Of a stretch of DNA of 64,000 bases, positions 40,131-48,817 are shown piece after piece. Position 1 is the stretch's first letter. The number at the start of each line of letters is the position of its first letter. Below the pieces are notes generated by a model. That model did no database searches and was not told the origin of the DNA. It was given only the letters and a program-made list of their open reading frames with translations. The stretch comes from Cupriavidus oxalaticus (GTDB lineage Bacteria; Pseudomonadota; Gammaproteobacteria; Burkholderiales; Burkholderiaceae). The stretch lies in contig NZ_CP069812.1 in the NCBI RefSeq assembly GCF_016894385.1, positions 744,001-808,000 of the forward strand, given 5' to 3'. The translations under genes were made by a program, and so were the position numbers.

Positions 40131-40790
40131 ATGCCCGCTCTCCAGCTCGTCATCGATTCCCTGCCCGTGCTGCTGCAGGGCACGCTGCTGACCATCAAGT
40201 TCGCGCTGTGGTCGATGCTGTTCGGGCTGGTGCTTGGCAGCGTGGTCGCGCTGATGGGCATCAGCCACAGCCGCGCGCTCAAGGCGGTGGCGCGCACCTA
40301 TGTCAGCATCATGCGCGGCACGCCGCTGCTGGTGCAGATCTTTGTCGTGTACTACGGGCTGCCGGGCGTCGGCATTGCGCTGGAGCCCACGCCGGCCGGC
40401 GTGCTGACGCTGAGCCTGAATGTGGGGGCGTACCTGTCGGAAAGCATGCGCGGCGCGATCCTGGGCGTGGCGCGCGGCCAATGGCTGGCGGCGTACAGCC
40501 TGGGACTGACGCCGGCGCAGGCGCTGCGCTACGTGGTGGGCCCGCAGGCGCTGCGGCTGGCGGTGCCGAGCCTGTCGAACAGCCTGATCAGCCTGATCAA
40601 GGATACGTCGCTGGTGTCGGTGATCACCGTGACCGAACTGCTGCGCACCGCGCAGGAGGTCATCGCGGCGACATACCAGCCGTTGCCGCTGTACCTGGCG
40701 GTGGCGGCGATCTACTGGGTGCTGAGCACGGGGTTGTCCGGGCTGCAGCATATGCTGGAGCGCAGGCTGTCGCTGCCAGGCAGGCACTGA
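40131..40790 (+). CDS. Amino-acid ABC transporter permease (TcyL/YecS-like)
   Basis: 219 residues from the ATG at 40131; a GTG at 40092 is possible but lies at the terminator T run. Four to five membrane helices of the HisM type: DSLPVLLQGTLLTIKFALWSMLFGLVLG, YVSIMRGTPLLVQIFVVYYGLP, and the EAA loop GVARGQWLAAYSLGLTPAQALRYVVGPQALRLAVPSLSNSLISLIKDTSLVS. It would pair with the cystine-type binding protein upstream. No ATP-binding gene follows: the next DNA is a REP-like element and the convergent cphA, so the ATPase must be encoded elsewhere. Confidence 0.9.
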   Translation: MPALQLVIDSLPVLLQGTLLTIKFALWSMLFGLVLGSVVALMGISHSRALKAVARTYVSIMRGTPLLVQIFVVYYGLPGVGIALEPTPAGVLTLSLNVGAYLSESMRGAILGVARGQWLAAYSLGLTPAQALRYVVGPQALRLAVPSLSNSLISLIKDTSLVSVITVTELLRTAQEVIAATYQPLPLYLAVAAIYWVLSTGLSGLQHMLERRLSLPGRH

Positions 40791-40860
40791 CCCCCACGGG
40801 CAAGAAAGAGGAGGGCGGTTTCGGGTGCTCCCAGGCCGCCCGAGCTTGCCTAAGCAAGGT

Positions 40861-41015
40861 GTTCTCCTCTCATGGGGAGAGGGCTGGGGTGAGGGGTGGT
40901 CCAACTAGGTACCACATCAAGCGGGGCCTACGGTTTTAACCCACGGGCATCAGCTTTTGACCCGCCGGCCCTCACCCCCGGCCCCTCTCCCGCGAGCGGG
41001 AGAGGGGAGCAAACC
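40861..41015. repeat. REP-like bounded intergenic element, copy C
   Basis: The right end GCGGGAGAGGGGAGCAAACC is the exact complement of the GGTTTGCTCCCCTCTCCCGC left end of copies A and B. It directly abuts the cphA stop codon (complement TTA at 41016). The left half (CTCCTCTCATGGGGAGAGGG) is a diverged hairpin. As read from cphA, the element begins immediately after the stop, as copy A does behind its gene. Confidence 0.7.
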
Positions 41016-43586
41016 TTACCCCTGCGCGATCCGCCCGGCGATATGCCCCAGCGCCTCTTCCACCTGGTCCACCAGCACCAGGCACAGGTCGCCCGGCTTC
41101 AAATGCGACAACGCGGTGTCGATGGCCAGGAATTCGCCGCGGATTTCCTCGACCTGGCTGGTGCGCTGCGCGCCTTGCAGGCCTTCGCGCAGCAGCGCCA
41201 GCACTTCGCCGTCGGCACGCCCGCGCTGGCACTGGTCCTGGTACAGCACCACTTCGTCGAACACGCCGCCCAGGATCTGCGTCTGACGACGGATGTCCTC
41301 GTCGCGGCGGTCGCCGGCACCGCTGATCACGACCACGCGGCGGCCGGCCGGCATGGTCTCGACCGCGTTGCACAAGGCCTGGATCGCGTCCGGGTTGTGG
41401 CCGTAGTCGGCGATCAGCATGGCGCCCTGGTAGTCGAACACGTTGAAGCGGCCGGGCGCCGTCGCGGCGTCATTGACGAAGGCAGCCAGGCCGCGGCGGA
41501 TGATGGCCCAGTCGATGCCCAGCGCCCACGCGGCAGCGATCGACGACATCGCGTTCTCGACCTGGAAGCCGATGGTGCCGTTGCGCGTCAGCGGGATCTC
41601 CGCCAGCGCGATGCGCACCTCGGTATCGCCCTCCGACGCCACGATCTCGGCGCCGTCGACAAAGACCACGCGCTTGCCTTGCGCACGATGCGTGGCCATT
41701 GCCGGCTGGTTCGGATCATGCGCGAAGAAGGTCACGCTGCCGGGGCAGGCGTCGGCCATGCGCACCACCATCGGGTCGGCGGCGTTGAGCACGGCCGTGC
41801 CGTGCGGCGCGACGTTCTGCACGATCACGCTCTTGAGCACCGCCAGGTCTTCCACCGAATTGATGTACGACAGGCCCAGGTGGTCGCCTTCGCCGACGTT
41901 GGTCACCACGGCCACGTCGCAACGGTCGAAGGCCAGGCCCTCGCGCAGCAGGCCGCCGCGCGCGGTTTCAAAAACGGCCGCGTCGACATCGGGGTGCAGC
42001 AGCACGTTGCGCGCGCTGCGCGGGCCGCTGCAGTCGCCGGTGTCGATGCGCTCGCCCTGGATGTAGACGCCGTCGGTGCCGGTCATGCCCATGCGCAGGC
42101 CGCTCGCGGCCATGATATGGGTGATCAGGCGCACGGTCGTGGTCTTGCCGTTGGTACCGGAGACGGCCACCACCGGGATGCGGCCATCGTCGCCATCGGA
42201 GAACATGGTCGAGATGATTGCCTCGCCCACCGCGCGGCCCTTGCCGTACGACGGCTGCAGGTGCATGCGCAGGCCCGGCGCGGCGTTGACTTCGACGATG
42301 CCGCCGGCCTGTTCCTCGAATGGCTTGAGCATGGTCTCGCACACCGCGTCGACGCCGGCGATGTCCAGGCCCACCATCTGCGCCGCGGCCACGGCGCGCG
42401 CGGCGATGTCCGGGTGGACGTCGTCGGTCACGTCGGTGGCGCTGCCGCCGGTGGACAGGTTGGCGTTGTTGCGCAGCACCACGCGCGTGCCCTTGGCCGG
42501 CACCGAATCGGCGGTCAGGCCCTGCTTGGCCAGCACCGCCAGCGCGATATCGTCGAAACGGATCTTGGTCAGCGAGGTGGCATGGCCCTCGCCGCGGCGC
42601 GGATCGCGGTTCACTTCCTCGACCAGCGCGCGCACGGTGTGCACGCCGTCGCCGGTCACCTGCGGCGGGTCGCGGCGCGCGGCCGCCACCAGCTGCTTGC
42701 CGACCACCAGCAGGCGGAAGTCATGGCCCGGGATGTAGCGCTCGACGATCACGTCGGAGCTGATGTCCGAGGCGACCTCGTAGGCCGTCATCACTTCCTC
42801 GCGGGTGCGGATGCGCACCGCCACCCCCTTGCCTTGGTTGCCGTCGCGCGGCTTGACCACCACCGGGGCGTCGATCTCCTGCGCGGCGGCCCAGGCTTGC
42901 TCGGCGCTGCGCACCGAGCGGCCCAGCGGCACCGGCACGCCGGCAGCGTGCAGCAGGCTCTTGGTCAGTTCCTTGTCCTGCGCGATCGATTCGGCCACGG
43001 CGCTGGTGCGGTCGGTCTCGGCGGCCTGGATGCGGCGCTGCTTGCTGCCCCAGCCGAACTGCACCATCGAGCCCTGCGTCAGGCGCCGGTAGGGGATGCC
43101 GCGCGCCACGCCGGCGTACACGATCGAGCCGGTGCTGGGCCCCAGGCGCACGTCCTCGTCCAGCTCGCGCAGGCGGTGCAGCGCATCGGCCAGGTCGAAC
43201 GGCGTGTCGTCGCGCGCGGCCAGGCACAGGGTCTGGGCCAGCTCGAATGCCAGCCGGCCGACCTCTTCCTCGCTGTACTGCACGATCACCTGGTAGGTGC
43301 CGGGCTCCACCGTCTGCGCGGTGCGGCTGAAAGTGACCGGGCAGCCGGCCGCGGCCTGCAGGCGCAGCGCCGTCATTTCCAGCACGTGGGCCAGCGACAT
43401 CTCGCCGGCTTCCTCGTCCGGGTGCAACGGGCCGACCTCGGGAAAACGGGCGCGCAGCCGGTCTTCAAAGCCGGGCAGGTCCGACAGCATGTCGGCGGTG
43501 TCCTGGCATGCCACGATGGCTTCAATGGCGGTGTGGCGGCACCACAGGTTCGGGCCCCGCAGGGCCCGGATACGGGAGACTTCCAT
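41016..43586 (-). CDS. cphA: Cyanophycin synthetase
   Basis: 856 residues. Makes multi-L-arginyl-poly-L-aspartate by ATP-dependent addition of Asp and Arg. N-terminal domain (1-160, RIRALRGPNLW), ATP-grasp domain (about 165-470, AETDRTSAVAESIAQDKELTKSLLHAAGVPVP, VVVKPRDGNQGKGV) and Mur-ligase-like domain (about 475-856) with P-loop VSGTNGKTTTVRL, ETARGGLLREGLAFDRCDVAVVTNVGEGDHLG and DYGHNPDA, all as in canonical CphA1. It follows the paralog at 43630-46266 by 43 bases in one transcript. A repeat element abuts its stop. No cyanophycinase gene is visible in the window. Confidence 0.95.
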   Translation of the reverse strand: MEVSRIRALRGPNLWCRHTAIEAIVACQDTADMLSDLPGFEDRLRARFPEVGPLHPDEEAGEMSLAHVLEMTALRLQAAAGCPVTFSRTAQTVEPGTYQVIVQYSEEEVGRLAFELAQTLCLAARDDTPFDLADALHRLRELDEDVRLGPSTGSIVYAGVARGIPYRRLTQGSMVQFGWGSKQRRIQAAETDRTSAVAESIAQDKELTKSLLHAAGVPVPLGRSVRSAEQAWAAAQEIDAPVVVKPRDGNQGKGVAVRIRTREEVMTAYEVASDISSDVIVERYIPGHDFRLLVVGKQLVAAARRDPPQVTGDGVHTVRALVEEVNRDPRRGEGHATSLTKIRFDDIALAVLAKQGLTADSVPAKGTRVVLRNNANLSTGGSATDVTDDVHPDIAARAVAAAQMVGLDIAGVDAVCETMLKPFEEQAGGIVEVNAAPGLRMHLQPSYGKGRAVGEAIISTMFSDGDDGRIPVVAVSGTNGKTTTVRLITHIMAASGLRMGMTGTDGVYIQGERIDTGDCSGPRSARNVLLHPDVDAAVFETARGGLLREGLAFDRCDVAVVTNVGEGDHLGLSYINSVEDLAVLKSVIVQNVAPHGTAVLNAADPMVVRMADACPGSVTFFAHDPNQPAMATHRAQGKRVVFVDGAEIVASEGDTEVRIALAEIPLTRNGTIGFQVENAMSSIAAAWALGIDWAIIRRGLAAFVNDAATAPGRFNVFDYQGAMLIADYGHNPDAIQALCNAVETMPAGRRVVVISGAGDRRDEDIRRQTQILGGVFDEVVLYQDQCQRGRADGEVLALLREGLQGAQRTSQVEEIRGEFLAIDTALSHLKPGDLCLVLVDQVEEALGHIAGRIAQG

Positions 43587-43629
43587 GGAACGGTTCCGTG
43601 TCTTCTATGCGCTGTGTTCAGGCGCCGCG

Positions 43630-46266
43630 TCAGGCGCGGCGCGCAGGCTGGCCCATCCAGTGGTGCACCAGGTCGACGGTGGCCGCGGTGGCGGCCTCGT
43701 CGCACTGCAGCACCAGCAGGTCGCCCGGCACCAGCTGGCCGAGCGCGGTTTCGATGGCATCGGCACGTGCGCCTTCGTCGATGATCTTGGTGACGCGGCG
43801 GCCTTCGTACAGCCCTTGCTTGAGCAGCGCGCGCGCCTCGGCATCGGGCAGGCCGCGCTTGACGCTGCGGTCTTCGCACAGGAAGACCCGGTCGAAATGC
43901 TGGCCCAGCACCTTGCCCTGGCATACCAGGTCTTCATCGCGGCGTTGCACGCCGGCGCCGTAGACCACCATGCGGCGTTCGGACGGGAAGCGCTCCAGCG
44001 CGGTCGCCAGTGCTTCCAGCGCGGGCGCGTTGTGGGCGTCGTCGACGACCACGGTGGCGCCGTTGCGCTCGAACAGCGTGAAGCGGCCCGGCACGTCGAC
44101 CTGGCCGACGTCGAACGTCACCACGCCGGCGCGGATCAGGTCGTTGGAGATGCCCAGCGCCCAGCCCGCGGCCACGGCCGCCAGCACGTTCTCGACCTGG
44201 AATGCCACGCGGCCGGCGTAGGTCAGCGGCACCGCGGCCACGTCGACCAGCGGCGTTTCCTTGCTGCCGGTGGCCAGCACGATCTTGCCTTCGCGCACAT
44301 ACACCGCGCGCCTGCCTGCGGCGCGGTGCGACATGATCGCGGGCAGCTCGGGCGTCAGGCCGAAGAAGATCACGTCGCCGTCGCACAGCCCGGCCATCTC
44401 GACCAGGCGCTCGTCGCGCGCGTTCAGCACGGCGGCGCCGTCCTTGAGCACCACGTCGACCTGCGTGCGCAGCACGCTGTACATGCGGTCCTCGTCCTCG
44501 ACGTAGTAGTCGCCGAGGTGGTCGGGCTGGTCGAAGTTGGTGACCACGCCGACCTGGCAGCGGTCATAGACCAGTCCTTCGGACAGGATGCTGCCGCTGT
44601 CGTTCTCGAACACGGCGGCCTCGACCGCGCGGTTCATCAGGATGCGGTGGCCGGCGTCCCAGTTGGCGCGGTCGCCGCCCTGCACCAGGCGGCGGTCCAG
44701 GAACAGGCCGTCGCTGCAGGCCAGGCCGGTATGCTTGCCCGAGAGCTGCAGCAGGCGCGCGACCAGGCGCGCCACCACGGTCTTGCCGTTGGTGCCCGTC
44801 ACGCCGACCACCGGGATGCGGCCGCAGTCGTCCTGCCCGGACTCGGGGAACAGGTGGTTGACGATGGCGCGACCAACCGGACGCGGCGTGCCTTCGGCCG
44901 GCTTGATGTGCATCAGCAGGCCCGGACCGGCGTTGACCTCGACGATGGCGCCGCGCTGTTCGGCCAGCGGGCGCGAGATGTCCTCGGCCACCAGATCCAC
45001 GCCGGCGATGTCCAGTCCAACCACGCGCGCGGCCAGCGATGCATGCGCGGCCACGCTCGGGTGGACGCGGTCGGTCACGTCGAAGGCGACGTTGCCGTTG
45101 CGCTGGATCAGCACGGTGCGGCCCTCCGCCGGCACCGAGCTGCCATCCATGCCCTGGCGCTTCAGCTCCAGCCGCGCGGCGGAATCCAGGCGCACGCGGT
45201 TCAGCGGATGGTCTTCGGTGCTGCCCCGGCGCGGATCGGAATTGATCTGCAGCTCGATCAGTTCGTCGATGGTGGACTTGCCGTCGCCGACCACGCAGGC
45301 GGTCTCGCCCATCGCGGCGGCAACCATGCGGCCGCCCACCACCAGCAGGCGGTGTTCGTTGCCGGGGATGAAGCGCTCGACGATGACGCCGCTGCCTTCG
45401 TCCAGTGCCACGGCGTAGGCGGTCTCGACTTCCTCGCGGGTGACCAGGTTGGTAAAGACGCCGCGGCCGTGGTTGCCGTCATAGGGCTTCACCACCACCG
45501 GCACGCCGATGTCTTCGGCGGCATCCCAGGCATCTTGCGGCGAGTCGACCATGCGGCCTTCCGGCACCGGCACGCCGCACGACTCCAGCAGGCTCTTGGT
45601 GAGATCCTTGTCGCGCGAGATGCTTTCGCCGATGGCGCTGGTCCGGTCGGTCTCGGCCGTCCAGATGCGGCGCTGGCGCGCGCCATAGCCCAACTGGACC
45701 AGGTTGCCGTCCGACAGGCGGATGGCGGGGATGTCCCGGTCGTCGGCGGCATCGACGATGCACGCGGTGCTGGGGCCGAGGCAGTGCTCGTCGACCAGGC
45801 GGCGCAGGTGATCCACGGCGGCGGGGACGTCGAAAGGACGGTCCTCGATCGCGGCCATGACCAGGTCGCGCGCGCTGAACAGGGCGGCGCGGGTGACTTC
45901 CTCGTGCCAGGCACGGACGATCACCTTGTAGACGCCGCGCACCGGGGTCTCGCGTGCCTTGCCGAAGCCGCCGGGCATGCCCGCCAGGTTCTGCAGCTCA
46001 AGCGTCACGTGTTCCAGGATATGGCCGGGCCAGGTGCCTTCCTTCAGGCGCTGCAGGAAGCCGCCGCGCTCGCCGATACTGCAGCGATGCTCGATCAGCG
46101 AGGGCAGCCATGCCGACAGGCGCTCGTAGAACCCTGGAATCGTGTTGGAGGGAAAGTCCTCCAGTTCCCCGATATCGACCCACGCCTCCAGCACGGGCCG
46201 ATATGTCCACATATTCGGGCCGCGCAGCGACATGACATCGAAAATCTCAATGTCCTTCTTTTTCAT
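43630..46266 (-). CDS. Cyanophycin synthetase-like paralog (CphA')
   Basis: 878 residues from the ATG at 46266 (MKKKDIEIFDVMSLRGPNMW); a TTG at 46284 is less likely. Same three domains as cphA: ATP-grasp with AETDRTSAIGESISRDKDLTKSLLESCGVPVP and VVVKPYDGNHGRGV, and Mur-ligase-like P-loop VTGTNGKTVVARL. The Mur-ligase domain deviates from CphA at several core motifs: ENDSGSILSEGLVYD for ETARGGLLREGLAFD, NFDQPDHLG for NVGEGDHLG, and DDAHNAPA for DYGHNPDA. It may use a different substrate or act with CphA. It is the first gene of the cphA'-cphA unit and divergent from the ABC exporter. Confidence 0.92.
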   Translation of the reverse strand: MKKKDIEIFDVMSLRGPNMWTYRPVLEAWVDIGELEDFPSNTIPGFYERLSAWLPSLIEHRCSIGERGGFLQRLKEGTWPGHILEHVTLELQNLAGMPGGFGKARETPVRGVYKVIVRAWHEEVTRAALFSARDLVMAAIEDRPFDVPAAVDHLRRLVDEHCLGPSTACIVDAADDRDIPAIRLSDGNLVQLGYGARQRRIWTAETDRTSAIGESISRDKDLTKSLLESCGVPVPEGRMVDSPQDAWDAAEDIGVPVVVKPYDGNHGRGVFTNLVTREEVETAYAVALDEGSGVIVERFIPGNEHRLLVVGGRMVAAAMGETACVVGDGKSTIDELIELQINSDPRRGSTEDHPLNRVRLDSAARLELKRQGMDGSSVPAEGRTVLIQRNGNVAFDVTDRVHPSVAAHASLAARVVGLDIAGVDLVAEDISRPLAEQRGAIVEVNAGPGLLMHIKPAEGTPRPVGRAIVNHLFPESGQDDCGRIPVVGVTGTNGKTVVARLVARLLQLSGKHTGLACSDGLFLDRRLVQGGDRANWDAGHRILMNRAVEAAVFENDSGSILSEGLVYDRCQVGVVTNFDQPDHLGDYYVEDEDRMYSVLRTQVDVVLKDGAAVLNARDERLVEMAGLCDGDVIFFGLTPELPAIMSHRAAGRRAVYVREGKIVLATGSKETPLVDVAAVPLTYAGRVAFQVENVLAAVAAGWALGISNDLIRAGVVTFDVGQVDVPGRFTLFERNGATVVVDDAHNAPALEALATALERFPSERRMVVYGAGVQRRDEDLVCQGKVLGQHFDRVFLCEDRSVKRGLPDAEARALLKQGLYEGRRVTKIIDEGARADAIETALGQLVPGDLLVLQCDEAATAATVDLVHHWMGQPARRA

Positions 46267-46421
46267 TGAATTTGCTTGAGGCAATGGGCGGAACGCCCGA
46301 GAAATGGAAGCCTAACCTTTCAATAACGTTACAGCTGCGTTCAGGTTGACTATCTTCGATTAAAAGTATTTGTGCAGTGCATCAGGGTGACCCGCGGTTC
46401 GCTGTTATTAGCGCCGTTATG

Positions 46422-46427
46422 TATACT
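46422..46427 (+). promoter_or_regulatory. Possible -10 element of the cyanophycin-associated exporter
   Basis: TATACT in the 253-base divergent region between cphA' and the exporter gene, which is visibly AT-richer than the surroundings. No clear -35. Confidence 0.35.
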
Positions 46428-46481
46428 GCGGGCGAATTCGCGGGCAGCCAGTGCGCGCCCGGCCTAAATTTGTTTCAAGTT

Positions 46482-46523
46482 ATGTCCATTCCCCCCGGAC
46501 GCTGCACGGCGCGCCACCCATGA
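46482..46523 (+). CDS. Possible 13-codon upstream leader ORF
   Basis: An ATG at 46482 opens a 13-residue frame (MSIPPGRCTARHP) whose TGA at 46521-46523 overlaps the ATG of the exporter gene at 46520 (ATGA). Neither start has a clear ribosome-binding site. It could couple translation of the exporter to that of a short leader peptide. Weak, because short frames arise by chance. Confidence 0.3.
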   Translation: MSIPPGRCTARHP

Positions 46524-48817
46524 CCCAGTCCTCCCTGCCTGCTCCCAACACCCCCGCTGCCGACGAGCCGTGGCGTGCCGATTCCGGAACGTGGCTCCGT
46601 TCCGGCGAGAACGTCCTGGCCGGACTGGTGCTGGACCTCGACGCGAGGCTGCATTTTACTCAAGGGTGGCTGGCTGTGACGGACCAGCGCATCGTGGCCC
46701 GCGCGCCCGGTGAGAAAAATGTGCGGGAATGGAAGATCTCCGCCGAACTGCGGCTTTCCCATACCGATCATGCGGGGGTCGGCACCCTCGAGCTGTCTGG
46801 CCCGGGGGGGCGACTGGCCAGCTGGCGATATACGCTTGGTTACAATCCTGCCGCATTGCGGCTGGCCGACCAGTTCGAGACGCGGCGCGACGCAGCCTCC
46901 GCGGCCGACGCAGGCAAGTCAGGCGATGTGGTGTGTCCGACCTGCAAGGCGCCGCTGCCGCCGGATGAAGAGGAGTGCCCGCAGTGCAACCGGGAGCTGG
47001 AAACGCCGCCGTCGACCTGGGCGCTGCTGCGCCTGTGGCGCTTTGCCCGACCCTACCGCTGGCAGCTGCTGGCCGGATTTGTGCTGACGCTGCTGTCCAC
47101 CGGGGCCACGCTGGTACCGCCGTACCTGACCATGCCGCTGATGGACAAGGTGCTGATTCCGTACCAGAACGGGGTGCCGATCGACTACGATCTCGTGCGC
47201 ATGTACCTGGGTGGCCTGCTTGGCGCCGCGCTGGTGGCATGGAGCCTGGGGTGGGCGCGCACCTATCTGCTGGCGCGCGTATCCGAGCGCATCGGCGCAG
47301 ATCTGCGCATAACGACCTACGAACACCTGCTTAAGCTGTCGCTGGAATACTTCGGCGGCAAGCGCACCGGCGACCTGATGGCCCGCATCGGCTCGGAAAG
47401 CGACCGCATCTGCGTGTTCCTGTCGCTGCACCTGCTGGACTTTGCCACCGACGTGCTGATGATCGTGATGACCGCGGTGATCCTGGTCTCGATCAACCCC
47501 TGGCTGGCGCTGGTAACGCTGGTGCCGCTGCCGTTCATCGCCTGGATGATCCATCTGGTGCGCGACCGCCTGCGGCATGGCTTCGAGAAGATCGACCGTA
47601 TCTGGTCGGAGATCACCAACGTGCTGGCCGATACCATCCCCGGCATCCGCGTGGTCAAGGCCTTTGCGCAGGAAAAGCGCGAAGTGACGCGCTTCCGCGA
47701 GGCCAACAAGCATAACCTCGCCATCAACGACCGCGTCAACGCGGTATGGTCGCTGTTCACGCCGACCGTGACGCTGCTGACCGAGATCGGGCTGCTGATC
47801 GTGTGGGTGTTCGGCATCTGGCAGGTCTCGCACAGCGCCATCACGGTAGGCGTGCTGGTAGCCTTCCTGACCTATATCAGCCGCTTCTATACGCGCCTCG
47901 ATTCGATGAGCCGCATCGTTTCCGTGACGCAGAAGGCCGCGGCGGGGGCCAAGCGGATCTTCGACATCCTCGACCATGTCTCGAGCGTGCCCGAGCCGGT
48001 GCGTCCGGCGAAGCTCGACAAGGTCGAAGGCGCCATCGACATGCGCGACCTCGGCTTCCGCTATGGCAACCGGGCGGTGATCCGCGGGCTGGACCTGTCG
48101 ATCGCGCCGGGCGAGATGATCGGGCTGGTCGGGCACAGTGGCTCGGGCAAGAGCACGCTGGTCAACCTGATCTGCCGCTTCTACGATGTTTCCGAAGGCG
48201 CGATCCGTGTCGACGGCGTCGACATCCGCTCGCTGCCGGTGTCCGAGTACCGTCGCCATATCGGCCTGGTGCTGCAGGAGCCGTTCCTGTTCTTCGGCAC
48301 CATCGCCGACAACATCGCCTATGGCAAGCCCGATGCCACGCGCGAGCAGATCATCGCCGCCGCGCGCGCCGCGCATGCGCACGAGTTCATCCTGCGCCTG
48401 CCGCACGGCTATGACTCGCTGGTAGGAGAGCGCGGCCAGGCCCTGTCGGGCGGCGAGCGCCAGCGCATCTCGATCGCGCGTGCGCTGCTGATCAACCCGC
48501 GCATCCTGATCATGGACGAGGCGACGTCATCGGTGGACACGCAGACCGAGAAGGAAATCCAGAAGGCGCTCGACAACCTGGTGCAAGGCCGCACCACCAT
48601 CGCCATCGCGCACCGCCTGTCGACGCTGCGCAAGGCCGACCGGCTGGTGGTGATGGACCGCGGCAAGATCGTCGAAGTCGGCAGCCACGATGAGCTGTTG
48701 CTGCGCGAGGGCGCGTACTACAAGCTCTATCAGGCGCAGGCGCGCAACGTTGATACCGAGGATGACGACGAGCGCGAAGCCGTGACCGAACTGCCGGAGG
48801 TGGCCAATGCCCACTGA
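46520..48817 (+). CDS. Cyanophycin-associated ABC exporter with N-terminal extension
   Basis: 765 residues. The N-terminal 130 residues are a PH-like beta-rich region (TQGWLAVTDQRIVARAPGEKNVREWKISAELRLSH). A zinc ribbon with two CxxC pairs follows (CPTCKAPLPPDEEECPQC, about 139-158). An ABC exporter membrane domain (about 185-470) and an ATPase domain complete it: Walker A GHSGSGKST near 540, LSGGERQRISIARALL, Walker B ILIMDEATSSVD and the switch His in IAIAHRLSTL. Homologues of this architecture travel with cyanophycin genes. Divergent from cphA' and overlapping the DUF1854 gene by 11 bases. Exported substrate unknown. Confidence 0.9.
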   Translation: MTQSSLPAPNTPAADEPWRADSGTWLRSGENVLAGLVLDLDARLHFTQGWLAVTDQRIVARAPGEKNVREWKISAELRLSHTDHAGVGTLELSGPGGRLASWRYTLGYNPAALRLADQFETRRDAASAADAGKSGDVVCPTCKAPLPPDEEECPQCNRELETPPSTWALLRLWRFARPYRWQLLAGFVLTLLSTGATLVPPYLTMPLMDKVLIPYQNGVPIDYDLVRMYLGGLLGAALVAWSLGWARTYLLARVSERIGADLRITTYEHLLKLSLEYFGGKRTGDLMARIGSESDRICVFLSLHLLDFATDVLMIVMTAVILVSINPWLALVTLVPLPFIAWMIHLVRDRLRHGFEKIDRIWSEITNVLADTIPGIRVVKAFAQEKREVTRFREANKHNLAINDRVNAVWSLFTPTVTLLTEIGLLIVWVFGIWQVSHSAITVGVLVAFLTYISRFYTRLDSMSRIVSVTQKAAAGAKRIFDILDHVSSVPEPVRPAKLDKVEGAIDMRDLGFRYGNRAVIRGLDLSIAPGEMIGLVGHSGSGKSTLVNLICRFYDVSEGAIRVDGVDIRSLPVSEYRRHIGLVLQEPFLFFGTIADNIAYGKPDATREQIIAAARAAHAHEFILRLPHGYDSLVGERGQALSGGERQRISIARALLINPRILIMDEATSSVDTQTEKEIQKALDNLVQGRTTIAIAHRLSTLRKADRLVVMDRGKIVEVGSHDELLLREGAYYKLYQAQARNVDTEDDDEREAVTELPEVANAH

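Noticed and set aside
41016..46266. Recent duplication or assembly artefact producing two cphA genes
   Set aside because: The two proteins differ widely in sequence, length and active-site motifs, so they are old paralogs.
40896..46269. Two very long plus-strand frames (about 960 and 990 residues) antisense to cphA and cphA'
   Set aside because: Low-complexity His/Arg/Ala translations without recognisable motifs. They are explained by third-position GC in the real minus-strand genes.
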